Assembly: GCA_002633025.1 (NCBI GenBank)
Contig: NMRB01001576.1
Span: forward strand, 67,019 to 131,018
Length of the DNA stretch: 64,000 bases
Source: Notospermus geniculatus
Taxonomy: Eukaryota; Nemertea; Pilidiophora; Heteronemertea; Lineidae
Direction of reading: 5' to 3'
In this document: one piece after another, positions 53,424 through 63,672 of the stretch
How the letters are laid out: every line of letters starts with the position of its first letter
Numbering within the stretch: the stretch's first letter is position 1
Translations under genes and position numbers: made by a program
The notes under the pieces: generated by a model
Seen by the model: the letters and a program-made list of their open reading frames with translations, nothing else
Told to the model about the DNA's origin: nothing
The model's database searches: none

Positions 53424-54925
53424 CACGATTGGCTCACAAATGAACATATTAAATTCGGTGGTTCCGCACTTCATTTGACACTTGTGAATCTGTACAATGA
53501 CAGTGCGTGCCGACCAATGCTAAAATAGGATTGATTCATACTATTTACAAAGGCAAAGGCAAAGACCGAGCGGACCCTAGCAGCTATCGCCCCGTGACGT
53601 TGCTACCGGTCCTTTACAAGCTCTTTGAGCGACTGCTGCATAGGAGGCTCACCAAATGGGTAGTTGACAATGAGATTCACTTTCCCAACATACAGCAGAG
53701 TGCCTATCAGGAAAAGCGCAGTTGTGTATCAACTGCCTTTGTCCTCCAAGAAACAATCCGTCATAACATTGAAAGACACTCCAAAGTTTATACCTGCTTC
53801 TTGGACACGTCACGTGCCTTTGATACCGTCTGGCATAACGGACTTTTGTATAAACTCCACAACCTAGGTGTTGAAGGGAAATTGTGGAGACTAGTCAAAG
53901 CCTGCTATACAGGAGCGCGGAGTTGTGTTGTTGTGGACAATCTCAGGTCACCTCTACTTGCTCTAAAACAATCTGTCCGCCAGGGTGGTGTGCTTTCACC
54001 CTGGCTGTTCTTGCTCTATATAGATGACTTACTGAATGACCTAGATTCACTTGGGCTTGGAGCTAGAATTAATGATGTTAACTGTGGGTCACCATGCCAT
54101 GCGGACGACCTGACTTTAGTTGCGCTCTCTAAGTTTAGTTTAGATCGCATGATGTCATGCTGCTATCGATACTCAGGAAAATAGTCTCGGTCACCCAGCC
54201 GCTGTTTCGAATCTGGGGATCGAACAAGCGTCTGGGTCATAACGCCACTTTTTCTGTTACGAGCAGACCAAGATCCTGGTCTTGCTGATTGGCTAATCAG
54301 GGACAGAGCTAGTCATTCATTCCCATCCGCCGATTCCTCCCATTTGAAAATCACAATCCGGCTGCTGATTGGGCAAGAGAAGTGATCATGTGACCTCATC
54401 ATGGCGACGACCACATATGTCAGTTGGGATTTCTCGGCCTCGTCTACCATACGGATACACAATTCCTGCTTAGTTTTCAGCCTGGTATTCAACTCCAATA
54501 AGTTGATGCTGTCCAGTGCGCTGTCTCAGATCACTTCACCGATCGATTCGCTGCCAGATTCAGACATTTAGACATTTTGGAAGGTTGTGAGGTGAAATTT
54601 TATCCGTCAATGGAAGCAGCCATCTTATGTCACGTGACCTGCTACAGCATTACCCACAATGCACTGTATCACAACAATAACGGCGTTCTGGGCCAGACGT
54701 TGGTGTAGCAGAACTGCGGAACGAAACGGCTGGCTGCGCGAGACCATCAGGAAAATGGCGTTACGATTACAACGATCAGAAAAGTTTAGTTATCGTTTTC
54801 GGGGAGCCCAATCAATGGACCCGCCTACGACCTCAACGTGTATGGCGTCTAGGTGACACAATCATTGATGAGGCAGATGCCTGTGTTCACTTGGGCATTG
54901 AACAGTCCAAAAACTCAAGAATACC
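53424..54925 (+). pseudogene. Non-LTR retrotransposon reverse transcriptase, broken and split
   Basis: The first part (53424-54181) encodes LTNEHIKFGG.., then after a frameshift near 53497 YKGKGK, YRPVTLLPVLYKLFERLL, the catalytic block LDTSRAFDTVW and HADDLTL (the usual YADD with His). The open frame stops where a 565-bp MITE enters. The frame resumes at 54756 with WRYDYNDQKSLVIVFGE, WRLGDTIIDEADACVHLGI and ends near 54925. Block order (fingers, A, B SVRQGGVLSPWLF, C, then the WRLG..HLGI region) is that of LINE reverse transcriptases. No endonuclease upstream: 5' truncated. The 55010-55310 MITE follows. Confidence 0.85.
54182..54746. mobile_element. 565-bp MITE inside the reverse transcriptase, 9-bp TSD
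   Basis: The flanks TCAGGAAAA (54173-54181, 54747-54755) are identical and lie in the RT frame (S-G-K). The ends TAGTCTCGGTCACCCAGCCG and mirror TGGTCTCGCGCAGCCAGCCG are similar to the ends of 34136-34645. Confidence 0.85.
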
Positions 54926-55009
54926 CTGATGAGCATTCTTGGACCAGGAATTCAACCGGCGGGTTTTAACCCTATTTCCAGCTATGTAGTTCGTAATGTA
55001 CCGGTATTT

Positions 55010-55310
55010 AATACCCCCGTCACACTTAGTTCGAATCAGCAGGAATCAAGCAGAACCAGCCGGAATGAGGAAGTTTGCAAAATTCGAGCCGGATCCGGGA
55101 GAGCTTTGAAGGATACTTGGAATGCACCTCGATAATTTCGAACATGTCCAAGACATTCTGACAGACGACAGGAATGGGTCGGGACATTAGGAATGCAGTC
55201 AGAATCCAGTCAGAATTTTTAGAATGTTCTTCGAATGTCCAGGAATGAACTACGAATTGTCATTCCAACGGCATTCCTACTCAGTCTGCCTCTAGTGTGA
55301 CGGGGGTATT
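55010..55310. mobile_element. MITE, AATACCCCCGTCACACT ends
   Basis: AATACCCCCGTCACACTTAG is mirrored at 55292-55310. TA flanks the CCCCC core on both sides. The interior has repeated GGAATG/CATTCC words. Confidence 0.75.
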
Positions 55311-55514
55311 ATCCCGTACTTTATAGGCCTACAATCGCAATGTTTTCGTCAGTCTTTGCTACAAAAAGTGTTTCTTCTTTTGATACGTTATCTACATTGA
55401 CGTTGGGGAGGTTGGGGCGCATCTTTTGCCGAAATTTGAACACAGGAAATTTCCAGCGCCGCCTGACATTATCTAAACAATACATACATGCATAGCAGCG
55501 CCACGCCGAGTGCA

Positions 55515-55600
55515 TAGTCGCCATGGCCGAGTGGCAAAGCAGCCTGCCCATAAAACAGAAGGTCTCGGGTTCGATACGCGGAGCGTGTAAATTTTCTTTG
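55515..55600 (+). repeat. tRNA-Met-like SINE head
   Basis: GTCGCCATGGCCGAGTGGCA, a CCCATAAAAC anticodon-like loop and GGTCTCGGGTTCGATACG. The acceptor ends do not pair and a T-run follows at 55610. SINE-derived rather than a gene. Confidence 0.5.
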
Positions 55601-55734
55601 CCTTGACTATTTTTTTTTTTGTTTCTTCTTTTACCTTTCTGGATTTTTTTCATCGTGTATTTTAATGATCTTGCGTTTTATTTCGCATGGGAATGCATGT
55701 AAAACATGTATTGGGCCTATCCAGTCATACAGTC

Positions 55735-55982
55735 ACCACTTCCACTCTGGGCTGTCAGAGTGACGCAATGGAAACATCGGCGGCTGTCACCGCTGAGGTC
55801 GCGGGTTCGATTCCCAGTCGGGTCTGTGTCTCATGTGATAGAGAGGGCGACTCTCTTTGACAGCGCAGGTTTCCTCCGGGCACTCCGGTTTCCTCCTGCA
55901 TTACATTAAAATCGCCCAATATTGTCTACAGAACCAATAATGCCGAATATGGCGCTCGGTTCTCAATTCAATATTTTTTTAT
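55735..55982 (+). mobile_element. tRNA-derived SINE with TTTCCTCCGGGCACTCCGG core
   Basis: The head GCTGTCAGAGTGACGCAATG and box B GCGGGTTCGATTCCCAGTCG are followed by the conserved central block GGTTTCCTCCGGGCACTCCG and an A/T-rich tail (TATTTTTTTATTTTTTTAA). Such central blocks are shared by SINEs of many marine invertebrates. Confidence 0.75.
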
Positions 55983-56456
55983 TTTTTTAAGTCACCACTT
56001 CCTGCCTTCTCCCCAACCATGCTTATTCGACATAGCGAACCCCTGTCGCCACCCGGCTTGTCTTTATCTACTGGTGTCATGCCAGTACGTTTAGGCTCAT
56101 GTTCTTTTTGCGACTTTACACTGGTTTTGTGGCGGAGGGTCACAATTGTCAAATGTCGAAAATTTACTAAATTGAATCCTGGAGTATCGTTTAATCTTGT
56201 GCCGAATCTTCATGATGAAATACCTTTGTGAAATATTGAAATTGTCCATTTTATCGGAGCTATGTGTTGTCATTTGAACGCCAAGAGGTGAACTGGCGGT
56301 TGGGGCTGCGTGCCCGCGCAATAATTCTGATACCGTAGTGATGAAGCCGAAAGCCACGGCACTATATCTTAGGCCTACACTCGTGTATTATTATTGATTT
56401 TCTTCCTCAACTACTATACGTATATATTGTCATAAGAAATTATCCAACAACATGAG
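55983..56456. other. Non-coding stretch, nothing recognised
   Basis: No exon with paired splice sites. 56457-56530 that follows is another isolated GGGTATTCGAAAACCC end (see 19334 and 59565). Confidence 0.4.
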
Positions 56457-56536
56457 GGGTATTCGAAAACCCTGGATACTGGAGACTGGAGAGTGGACAA
56501 TGGAGAGCGTCATTGTTCTCCGCCTCTCTGTTAGCG

Positions 56537-56931
56537 AGGTTTAGCACCTTTCCGACTCGACTTGACTACAACTACGAGAATGAATTGCAGTCCGCTGTGG
56601 ACATCCTTGATAAAAACGATTTGATAGACGTTTGCAAATTGTAAAATGCCATAACTTTGTGGCAGAATAATTTTGACTCGTAATCGGAAGTGCACCTAAA
56701 TCGCAAATATTATAGTCGTATTTCAAGTCGTAACGACTAGTATTACGAGTTCAATATTCATAATTTATCCGTATTTCCGATTTATAATGCCAAATTTTTC
56801 TGCCTTCAATTTATGGTGTTTTTGATGAATTGAAAACGTCTACCAACTCGTTTTAATCAAGGATGTCCACGGCGGACTGCAATTCCTTCTCGTAGTTGAA
56901 GTCGGAGTCGGAGTCGGAAAGGTGCTAAACC
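56537..56931. mobile_element. 395-bp MITE, AGGTTTAGCACCTTTCCGAC ends
   Basis: The arms of about 110 bp are mirrored: AGGTTTAGCACCTTTCCGAC, AATTGCAGTCCGC.GTGGACAT, CGTCTA. No coding sequence. Confidence 0.75.
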
Positions 56932-56937
56932 TGTCTA

Positions 56938-57790
56938 TTGCTTGGCATAACTACCACTACTTCACAGTCACTTACTTTTGTTAATATCTTTAGCTACATG
57001 TACATTCTTTCGAATTGTAATTTTCATTTCTTGTAATTGCTGGTGCTCATTCATATTAATTCCAATGTGCATAAATTTATATTCAAATAATACCAATCGC
57101 AATGCTCAGCAAAACTACCAGTACTTCACAGCCACCTTATTTTTGTTAGCCTCTTTAGCTACCTGTAGATTTTTTTCAAATTTTTAGGTTCCATTGTAAT
57201 TTTCTATTAGTGCTCACTGATTTGGTGCTCATTCATGATTCCAGTCATCTCTGTAATGTACATTCTAATTATATTAATCACAATGCTTGGCAGAACTACC
57301 GCTACTTCACAGTCAGGTTCCATTGTAATTTTCATTTATTGTAATTGTTAGTGCTCACTAATTTGGTGCTCGCGGATTCTAGGCATCTCTGTACCTGTAC
57401 ATTTACATTCAAATTATACCAATGACAATGCTTGGCATAACATCCGGTACTTCACAGCCAGCTTAATTTTGTTAATGTCTTTTAGGTACATGCACATTCT
57501 TGCCACATTTTTTTATGCTTCATTATCGTTTTCATTTCTTGTACTTCTTAGGGCCGTATGCACCAAACGAAGATTATCTGAACTCAGGTTGAGCCACAAC
57601 TTTTCCATTTTCATATCATGCCCTGGCAAACCTCAACAATTGAAAAGTTGTGGCTTAACCTGAGTTCAAGATAATCTTCGTTTGGTGCATATGGCCCTTA
57701 CTGCTCACTGATTTGGTGCTCAAATTCTCATATGATTCCAATTATAAATTTCTATTCAGATTACACCAATCACCTGCTGGCAGGATAACC
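56938..57790. repeat. Diverged tandem repeats, about 170-190 bp units
   Basis: Four to five units share GGCA.AACTACC.CTACTTCACAGTCA, TTTTGTTA..TCTTTAG.TAC and GTGCTCA.TGATTTGGTGCTC. The 57551-57697 MITE is inserted in one unit. Confidence 0.7.
57551..57697. mobile_element. 147-bp MITE, TTA TSD, GGGCCGTATGCACC ends
   Basis: GGGCCGTATGCACCAAACGA is mirrored as GGGCCATATGCACCAAACGA with arms of about 60 bp, flanked by TTA on both sides. Confidence 0.85.
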
Positions 57791-57873
57791 ACAATAAAAA
57801 CACTACTTTACCCTTCATCACACCTTCCTTACTCATTCTAACATCTTCTTTCCTTATTACTCAGTAATCTTAC

Positions 57874-57973
57874 CTGAAACATCACCCCACACATAAATCG
57901 TTCCCTTCTTGTTGTTCTCCGGGGTCTCACTCAGACCCAGTTTGAAGGTTACCAGTCGTGATTCAGATGTATT
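57874..57973 (-). CDS. Internal exon of an unrecognised gene
   Basis: On the minus strand, TCTATTACCGACAG ends above 57973 and GTAAGA starts below 57874. The 100-nt exon is open in phase 0 in, phase 1 out: NTSESRLVTFKLGLSETPEN, then NKKGTIYVWGDVS. Composition and both splice sites are gene-like. I do not recognise the family and found no neighbouring exon. It lies between repeat blocks, so flanking exons may be far off. Confidence 0.5.
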
Positions 57974-58182
57974 CTGTCGGTAATAGAAATAATAAAGACA
58001 AATAATATATCCAAGTTGTTTTTATTACGACAAACTTACGTACAATGATCATTTACAACATGTACAATACGTGTACAATAAACAAGTCAAAGACGCCTTT
58101 AGGCCCATATTTACATACCATACATTATCAGTATCAACAAGTTACACTCACTTGCCTCTCAAATCTACCCGGTCATCTTCTA

Positions 58183-58685
58183 CAGTCGACTCTCGTTATA
58201 CCGCCAGTGGCGGTACAACGAGTGTATTGTTGCTGCCAAGGTTGAAATGCCTTCAAGCGAGAAAGTCAATGAGGAACCCGCCCTGCGGTTTATCCCGCCA
58301 GGTCGGCGCTGCGAGTGGTTGTACCGAAACGACGTCATTGACGTTGTTTTAGGTGTTGACGTTGCGTCATGAAAAAAATTCCTGTACATTTTTCTACAGG
58401 AATAATGAGACAAATGACGTTGTCCTTATCGCCATCGTATCTCTTAATTTTAAGAAAAAAAGGAATGAGATTAAAAGAAAATTTCATCTGCTACACGATG
58501 ATGTAAGTTTTACTGCCATGCGACCAACACAAATGGTTTATTTTCACGCCAGAAATAAATGGAAATAACGTTAGAAAAAAGAGATTTCGGTCACATCGCT
58601 CGCAGCGCCACGTTGTGACGTTAGTGTGCGGGTTCCCCATTGTCTGTGGCGGTATAACGATGGGCGGTATAACGAGAGTTGACTG
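58183..58685. mobile_element. pogo/mariner-like MITE with another MITE inside
   Basis: CAGTCGACTCTCGTTATACC is mirrored as CAGTCAACTCTCGTTATACC. TA flanks both ends (58181-58182, 58686-58687). The ends recall pogo-type transposons. 58268-58641 is inserted within. Confidence 0.8.
58268..58641. mobile_element. Nested AATGAGGAACC-type MITE
   Basis: AATGAGGAACCCGCCCTGCG ..GTGCGGGTTCCCCATT. About 80% alike to 48819-49200. Confidence 0.75.
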
Positions 58686-58689
58686 TATT

Positions 58690-59112
58690 TCCCTTGTGGC
58701 GACCATGTAATTTGCTGTCAAGCAAATTACACAGTTCTAGTTCAAGATTGTTGTTGCTTTTCAAAAAGAGCGGCGATGATGACAAGCACAAGGAGTGTGC
58801 ATAACATTCACAAATGATGAAGTATTAGTACCGGTACCGGTATTATTATATTATATATTATATTCTGTATCAAGTACCTCATGAAGCTTGTTTCACAAAG
58901 TGGTACGGTCGCCATCAGCATCTTCCAGTACTGATGTTGATGACATGTCATGTAGTTGTGAACACTGTGCAGAAGTCAGTAGAGAAGCTGAGGAAACGTC
59001 ATGAAAGTATTGGAAATGCCCCAGCGGTTAATAGACAAAACCTGATGTGCCCCTAAAGAATAAGGATTCTACCGAATTGTCAAGAGACTGAGTCTGTACC
59101 ATCAAAAGGGCT
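58690..59112. other. Non-coding stretch, nothing recognised
   Basis: A short (TTA/TAT)n run lies near 58840-58865. No exon seen. Confidence 0.4.
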
Positions 59113-59326
59113 AATGGTACTTTGCGGAACGGAACGGAACAGAACAAACCTCGCCCTAGGGCATTTCTAAAGTCTCCTAGAAGTGTCTCAAACTTGACCA
59201 AAAACATAAAAATCTGTCATTTGCTGAGATGCCATCATATCTAGAACACTTACTCAATATATATTTGCAGATTTTTGGTTGTTTTCCTGCAGCGAGTTGT
59301 TCCGTTCCGTTCCGCAAAGTACCATT
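59113..59326. mobile_element. MITE, AATGGTACTTTGCGGAACGG ends
   Basis: AATGGTACTTTGCGGAACGG is mirrored at 59300-59326, with GGAAC iterated at each end. Confidence 0.75.
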
Positions 59327-59338
59327 ATTCTGGTGGAT

Positions 59339-60861
59339 ATTGGTACTTTACGGAACGGAACGGAACACGAGATTTCGACCATAAATAAATCAAAGTCTAT
59401 AGGCGGCATTTGAAATGTTTGATTTTTTATTGTATTCAAATATTGTGGTGACAATCTGCTCAGAAGCCTGCTGCTGACTCATTTACTTAACAATGCAAGA
59501 CCTACGACATGGTGTCTTCAACTATCGCTGCCATTCAAACGTTCTCCCTCCCTCCATCATTATGGGGTATTCGAAAAACCTGGATGACTGGATGACTGGA
59601 TTTACTGGATTGTGCGTCAATGCTCACCGCCGCCTGAATTAGTTCATTAAAGCTGAACCACGTGAAGAAAAACAGGAGTTTCAGCTTTTAAAAAAGACCA
59701 CATGCCATGGTAGTAGTTGAGAAATAGGAATAGAAACGACCACATAAGGCACTTTCAAAGTACCTCCATCATGAAACACTACCAACCTACTTTGGTGGCG
59801 CTACAGTAGTTACCCTGTTTATGTCAATGGTGTAACATGCAGACTGAGATGGCGTCCGATGACGGCCGCAGAAACAAAAGTTCCGTCAAATAAACTTTGT
59901 CCGAAAATAGGTACCAACCGATCGTCGGATAGGAGGAAACCGGTGTTATTTTCCGATTTGGATAAAATTAATATATTATATGTAAAATTTCCCGCAGAAT
60001 CGAATGCAAGTGGTCCCATTGTTGTATGACTAATACTTTCCGAGAAAAAGGCTTACTTCCGGGTTGAAAAAGGGAATTAAGGGTCGAAATAAGAAAAAAA
60101 TGTCACCATTGTGTTCAGTGACCTTAAAAAACAAAAGTTCCGTCAAAAAAACTTTGTCCGAAAATAGGTACCAACCGATCGTCGGATAGGAGGTAACCGG
60201 TGCTATTGTCCGAAAAAGGCCTAGATGGACATTGCTTCTCTCCTGCACCCTTCTGACACCTGCAACTTTCCAAAGGGGACCGTCCGACCCATAGTAAATT
60301 CTCAAGGACTTATGAGCTGTAGGCCTTTTTCGAGGTTATCGTTCATTTCATGATTTATGCTGAATCAATTCACCTCTTGGTAGCTGGCGACACTGCGTCG
60401 GTGCACTTCCGTTGTTGATGCATTCCACTTCTAAGAAATAACCAGCTGAATTTTATTTGATAATTTTGGCGGTCATCGAGTCATCGCGCCATCGAGTCTT
60501 TGCGTCATCGAGTCAAGTACAACAAGCCTAATGTAACGTTATAAGGTATACATGGAATAAGCTCTACATGTACCTCCCTTACTCTACCTTCATGCGTTCG
60601 GGCCCAGAAGACCACAACACTGCGGCGCTGTGGTGTTTTTATTCATGCAGTTCAGCTTTAATGAATTAGTTCAGGCGGCAATGAGCAATGACGCACAATC
60701 CAGTAAATCCAGTCATCCAGTCATCCAGGTTTTTCGAATACCCATCATTATGCCCAACTGGCCCTAACACGACCACATTGTCATATTTGACGTATATTGT
60801 AGTATTTTAAACGCTTCCTGTACTGTTGTCTTTGTTTCGTTCCGTTCCGCAAAGTACCGTT
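59339..60861. mobile_element. Second GGTACTTT.CGGAACGGAAC element, expanded by an insertion
   Basis: ATTGGTACTTTACGGAACGG pairs with TTTCGTTCCGTTCCGCAAAG TACC at 60836-60858. Without the 59565-60743 insert it would be about 340 bp. A third left end (ATTGGTACTTTGCGGAAC) starts at 60875. Confidence 0.65.
59565..60743. mobile_element. 1.18-kb element, GGGTATTCGAAAAACCTGGA ends, 9-bp TSD
   Basis: The ends are mirrored with arms of about 95 bp and flanked by ATCATTATG on both sides (59556-59564, 60744-60752). Inside, about 90 bp (TTCCGTCAAA.AAACTTTGTC, CCGATCGTCGGATAGGAGG) occur twice (59875-59960, 60130-60215). No transposase. Isolated ends of this family are at 19334 and 56457. Confidence 0.85.
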
Positions 60862-60892
60862 ATCCTGCTGGATATTGGTACTTTGCGGAACA

Positions 60893-61250
60893 ACCTTTCT
60901 TGGCTGCAAAGACGAGCCCTTCATTGTCGAGTATGTCAATGGATGTAAAAAATCCAAATCGCCAATCAAGTGTGAATCATGCACCTGTGTTGTAAGCAAG
61001 AAAGCACTCTGTCCCTATGATATCATCATATCCCACACGGAGAGATATACATACCCAGTGGACGACGAAACTGGCAAGAGGAAATGGGTAACTTCCAAAA
61101 AAGTGACTTGCGGAAGAAGTTTAACTGTATCAAGCGGGAATGTCTGTTGCAACGACGCCCCTATATCTGGACAGGTCTCATTGAGATAGGCCAGGGCGTA
61201 GAGCTTGACCTAGAACACAAAGCATTGCTGAAAGAGGCCATAAGTTATGA
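60893..61250 (+). pseudogene. Cys-rich C-terminal fragment, frameshifted
   Basis: An open plus frame reads FLGCKDEPFIVEYVNGCKKS, PIKCESCTCVV, CPYDIIISHTERYTYP and KRKWVTSKK. Near 61105 the coding sense moves to another frame: KFNCIKRECLLQRRPYIWTG, EIGQGVELDLEHKALLKEAI, SYEV and a stop at about 61255. The layout C-x2-C ... H-x-ERY-x-YP ... NC-x3-C-x5-RPYIW suggests a zinc-binding tail like those of multicopy, transposon-linked proteins in marine animals; this is from memory and unconfirmed. It starts inside a third GGTACTTTGCGGAAC end. Confidence 0.45.
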
Positions 61251-61429
61251 AGTGTGATTGGGTTGTTTGCAAATATCTTAGAAGCAGTCGCGAGAAAGGG
61301 CGTTCACATTGGTCACATGTTTCCCAATCAGTAGGGCTCATGGCCCTCTTGGAGGGGTCACTCTTGTACATGAATAATGACTCCAAAAATGTATGAGAGT
61401 GCCAATGCCAAATTGATAGCCCCTGCAAT

Positions 61430-61772
61430 GGGTTGGTTCTAAAACTGGCACTGGCACTGGCACTGGCATCATATCATGGTCAGAAATCATGAAAAAGATG
61501 TACATTGTACATGTATAGCCTATATACGTAACAGTTATTATTTTGGAAGATAATAGGGCCAACCAGTTTAACATGGACCAATTTTGTTGAAAAATTTTTT
61601 TTTTTAAATTTCTAGTTTTTTTAGAATTTTCAACATAATTGATCCATGTTCAACTGGTTGGCCCTATTATCTTATTATCTTCCAAAATAATAATGTTAGG
61701 TAAATATACCATTTTTCATGATTTCTGACCATAATATGATACCAGTGCCAGTGCCAGGTTTAGAACCAACCC
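61430..61772. mobile_element. 343-bp foldback, GGGTTGGTTCTAAAACTGGC ends, 9-bp TSD
   Basis: The arms of about 170 bp are mirrored (with GGCACTGGCACTGGC outside, ATAATAGGGCCAACCAGTT inside) and flanked by CCCTGCAAT on both sides (61421-61429, 61773-61781). Confidence 0.85.
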
Positions 61773-61781
61773 CCCTGCAAT

Positions 61782-62339
61782 ACATCATCAAATATCAAGA
61801 GAAACACACCGAACACTATCTGGGGCTGTTTGATCTGGAGATTTAGTCGCAGTGACCAAGTGTTTTCTTGGAGATCGAACACTGAAGGAAGAGTTGGAGA
61901 GGGAGGCACTTGGGGTGTGTGCAAAGTGCAGTGCAGCAAGTATCCAAAACTGAGAGTATATTCCAGAAATTGAAGGACGTCAGACGTCTACCAAATGCCC
62001 AGATTTTCAGCATAATTTTTTATGGAAGTCTTTCAAAAATTTCCATTTCTGACTGAGCTTTAGCCTTTTTAGTCGCGGGAATTGAAGATTCAGCAGACCA
62101 GCGAGTTGCCACTGTCAGTGTCTCCACATGATTTTATCAATGTTCACCCATAGTCACAAAAAGAAGCATTCTGCTGTACAAAGGATAATGACAACAACTG
62201 CATTCCAATGTCAGGCACCCAATTCCTCCTGACGCGTTTGAACTTACTCCATATAACAATGTCTCCTGTGCAGAAAGTTAGAATTTTGGACAATTCACGT
62301 CCATAGTCAGCATTTATCAGGTAACATTATTTAGTTTAT
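61782..62339. other. Possibly decayed coding, not recognised
   Basis: Plus-strand pieces such as KYQEKHTEHYLGLFDLEI are protein-like but full of stops. They may be the upstream part of the DUF3987-like remnant that follows. Confidence 0.3.
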
Positions 62340-62912
62340 AGCATCGTCAGTTTTTAGTTCTAAAACTAAGGGATATGCGTTAATCACAAGCGATGAGGGA
62401 CACAAGCTTTTGCAATCGATTCGGATTAAAGAACAGAAGGGAGAGAGAGAGCCCTTATTAACAAGATGTGGGGCGGGAAGGGGGACACTGTATCCCTGCT
62501 TTCTGTTGAAAGGGGTTTCAGCCAGACATCCATGTCCATCCATGTATCGATACAGCCTGAGCCCTTTTATCAGAACTTGTCCACCTGAGAAGAGATGACG
62601 GCTTCTGGAAAGATTCCTCTTCCTAGTTACACGGCCAATGCTCTTCCGGCAAGAGGAACAGAGGAGGCATTTGGAGATTTTAAGAGAGAGTTCCGTACAA
62701 GATTTTGTTGGATTATTCCGATGGGTGTACGAAGAACACAACCAAGGCCGTACCTATAGGTTATCACCAGCAGCGCAGGAAGTATACGATCAGCTGAATG
62801 ACCGCATGTGTCACCGTCAACTCCCGTCTCCAAAAGCCAAAGCAGATCAATCCATCTTTTCCATTGACGACTCCGATATTGATGCAATGCACTTCTATGC
62901 ATATACTATACC
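62340..62912 (+). pseudogene. DUF3987-like (primase/helicase-type) protein remnant
   Basis: Reading across at least three frames: YALITSDEGHKLLQSI, KGEREPLLTR, then (shift near 62465) GKGDTVSLLSVERGFSQT, SIHVSIQPEPFYQNL, then DDGFWK and (shift) RFLFLVTRPMLFRQEEQRR, GLFRWVYEEHNQGRTYRLS, PAAQEVYDQLNDRM, and IDDSDIDAMHFYAYTI. The SDEG, IQPEPF, DGFW-RFLF and xYRLSPAAQ blocks in that order are what I know of DUF3987 proteins. Frameshifts show it is dead. It abuts a Helitron fragment in the same strand and frame. Confidence 0.6.
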
Positions 62913-63672
62913 TTCTTCCTTCACAGGCAGTCCAACATGTCCAAGGAACATGCGCCAACTGTACTGAGACGCCATGATGGCTATCGCTAGACGATATTCT
63001 AAGCCAGATCTTTTCATTACTTTCACAAGTAATCCTGCGGTCTGAAGCAACATCAACCTTGCTTCCAAACCAAACAGCCTCCGACAGACCAGACATTGTT
63101 GACAGAGTATTCAACCAAAGGAAGCAGCCCTCTACACGACGTTGTTCAAGGCGCCATATTCGGTACATTGCTGGCTTTAATACGTTGCCATGATTGAATT
63201 TGAAAAACGAGGGCTCCCACACATACACCTTCTCCTCATCCTCCATGCAGATGATAAACCACGATCTCCAGATGACTACATGTACGACAAGTACATCACA
63301 CCGGAAATCCAACGACCATCACAAACATCTTTGTCCAATGTCATCACACAGAATACGATACATGGCTCCTGCGGCGCAGCAAACCCCAATTAATACCCTG
63401 TATGGACCAAGGGAAATGTACAAAGAACTATCCAAAAACATTCTCTTGACTCCACCAAACAATCACACGAGAGTTATCCGATTTACAGACGCAATTGTCT
63501 CTGCGCCTGTAAATCGGATAACTCTCGTGTGATTGTTTGGTGGAGTACAAATTGACAAAAATGGCATCCTCATTGACAATCATTGGGTTGTCCCATATAA
63601 CCCATACTTATCAGCAAAATACCAAGCACACATAAATGTAGAAATATGCTCAACAGTAACTGCAGTGAAGGC
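62908..63672 (+). pseudogene. Helitron Rep (HUH) domain fragment, decayed
   Basis: The blocks in order are PSSFTGSP, an in-frame stop, DAMMAIARRYSKPDLFITFT, LLPNQTASDRPDIVDRVFNQ, IEFEKRGLPHIHLLLIL (the HUH motif as PHIH), HGSCGAANPN, PCMDQGKCTKNYPKTFS, SYPIYRRRN, NGILIDNHWVVPYNPYLSAKY and HINVEICSTVTAVK. The tyrosine block (KYVYKG) and the helicase are missing. At least three frameshifts, one stop, and a 40-bp inverted duplication (63453-63552) break it. Confidence 0.85.
63453..63552. repeat. Palindrome from inverted duplication of Helitron coding sequence
   Basis: ACTCCACCAAACAATCACAC with GAGAGTTATCCGATTTACAG is followed by a 17-18-base loop and an exact reverse copy. The first arm matches the expected Helitron reading (SYPIYRRRN); the second arm is extra. 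Confidence 0.85.

Noticed and set aside
51186-55600. tRNA genes at 51186-51256 and 55515-55600
   Set aside because: Box A and B are present but acceptor stems do not pair and T-runs or tails follow, so they are SINE heads.
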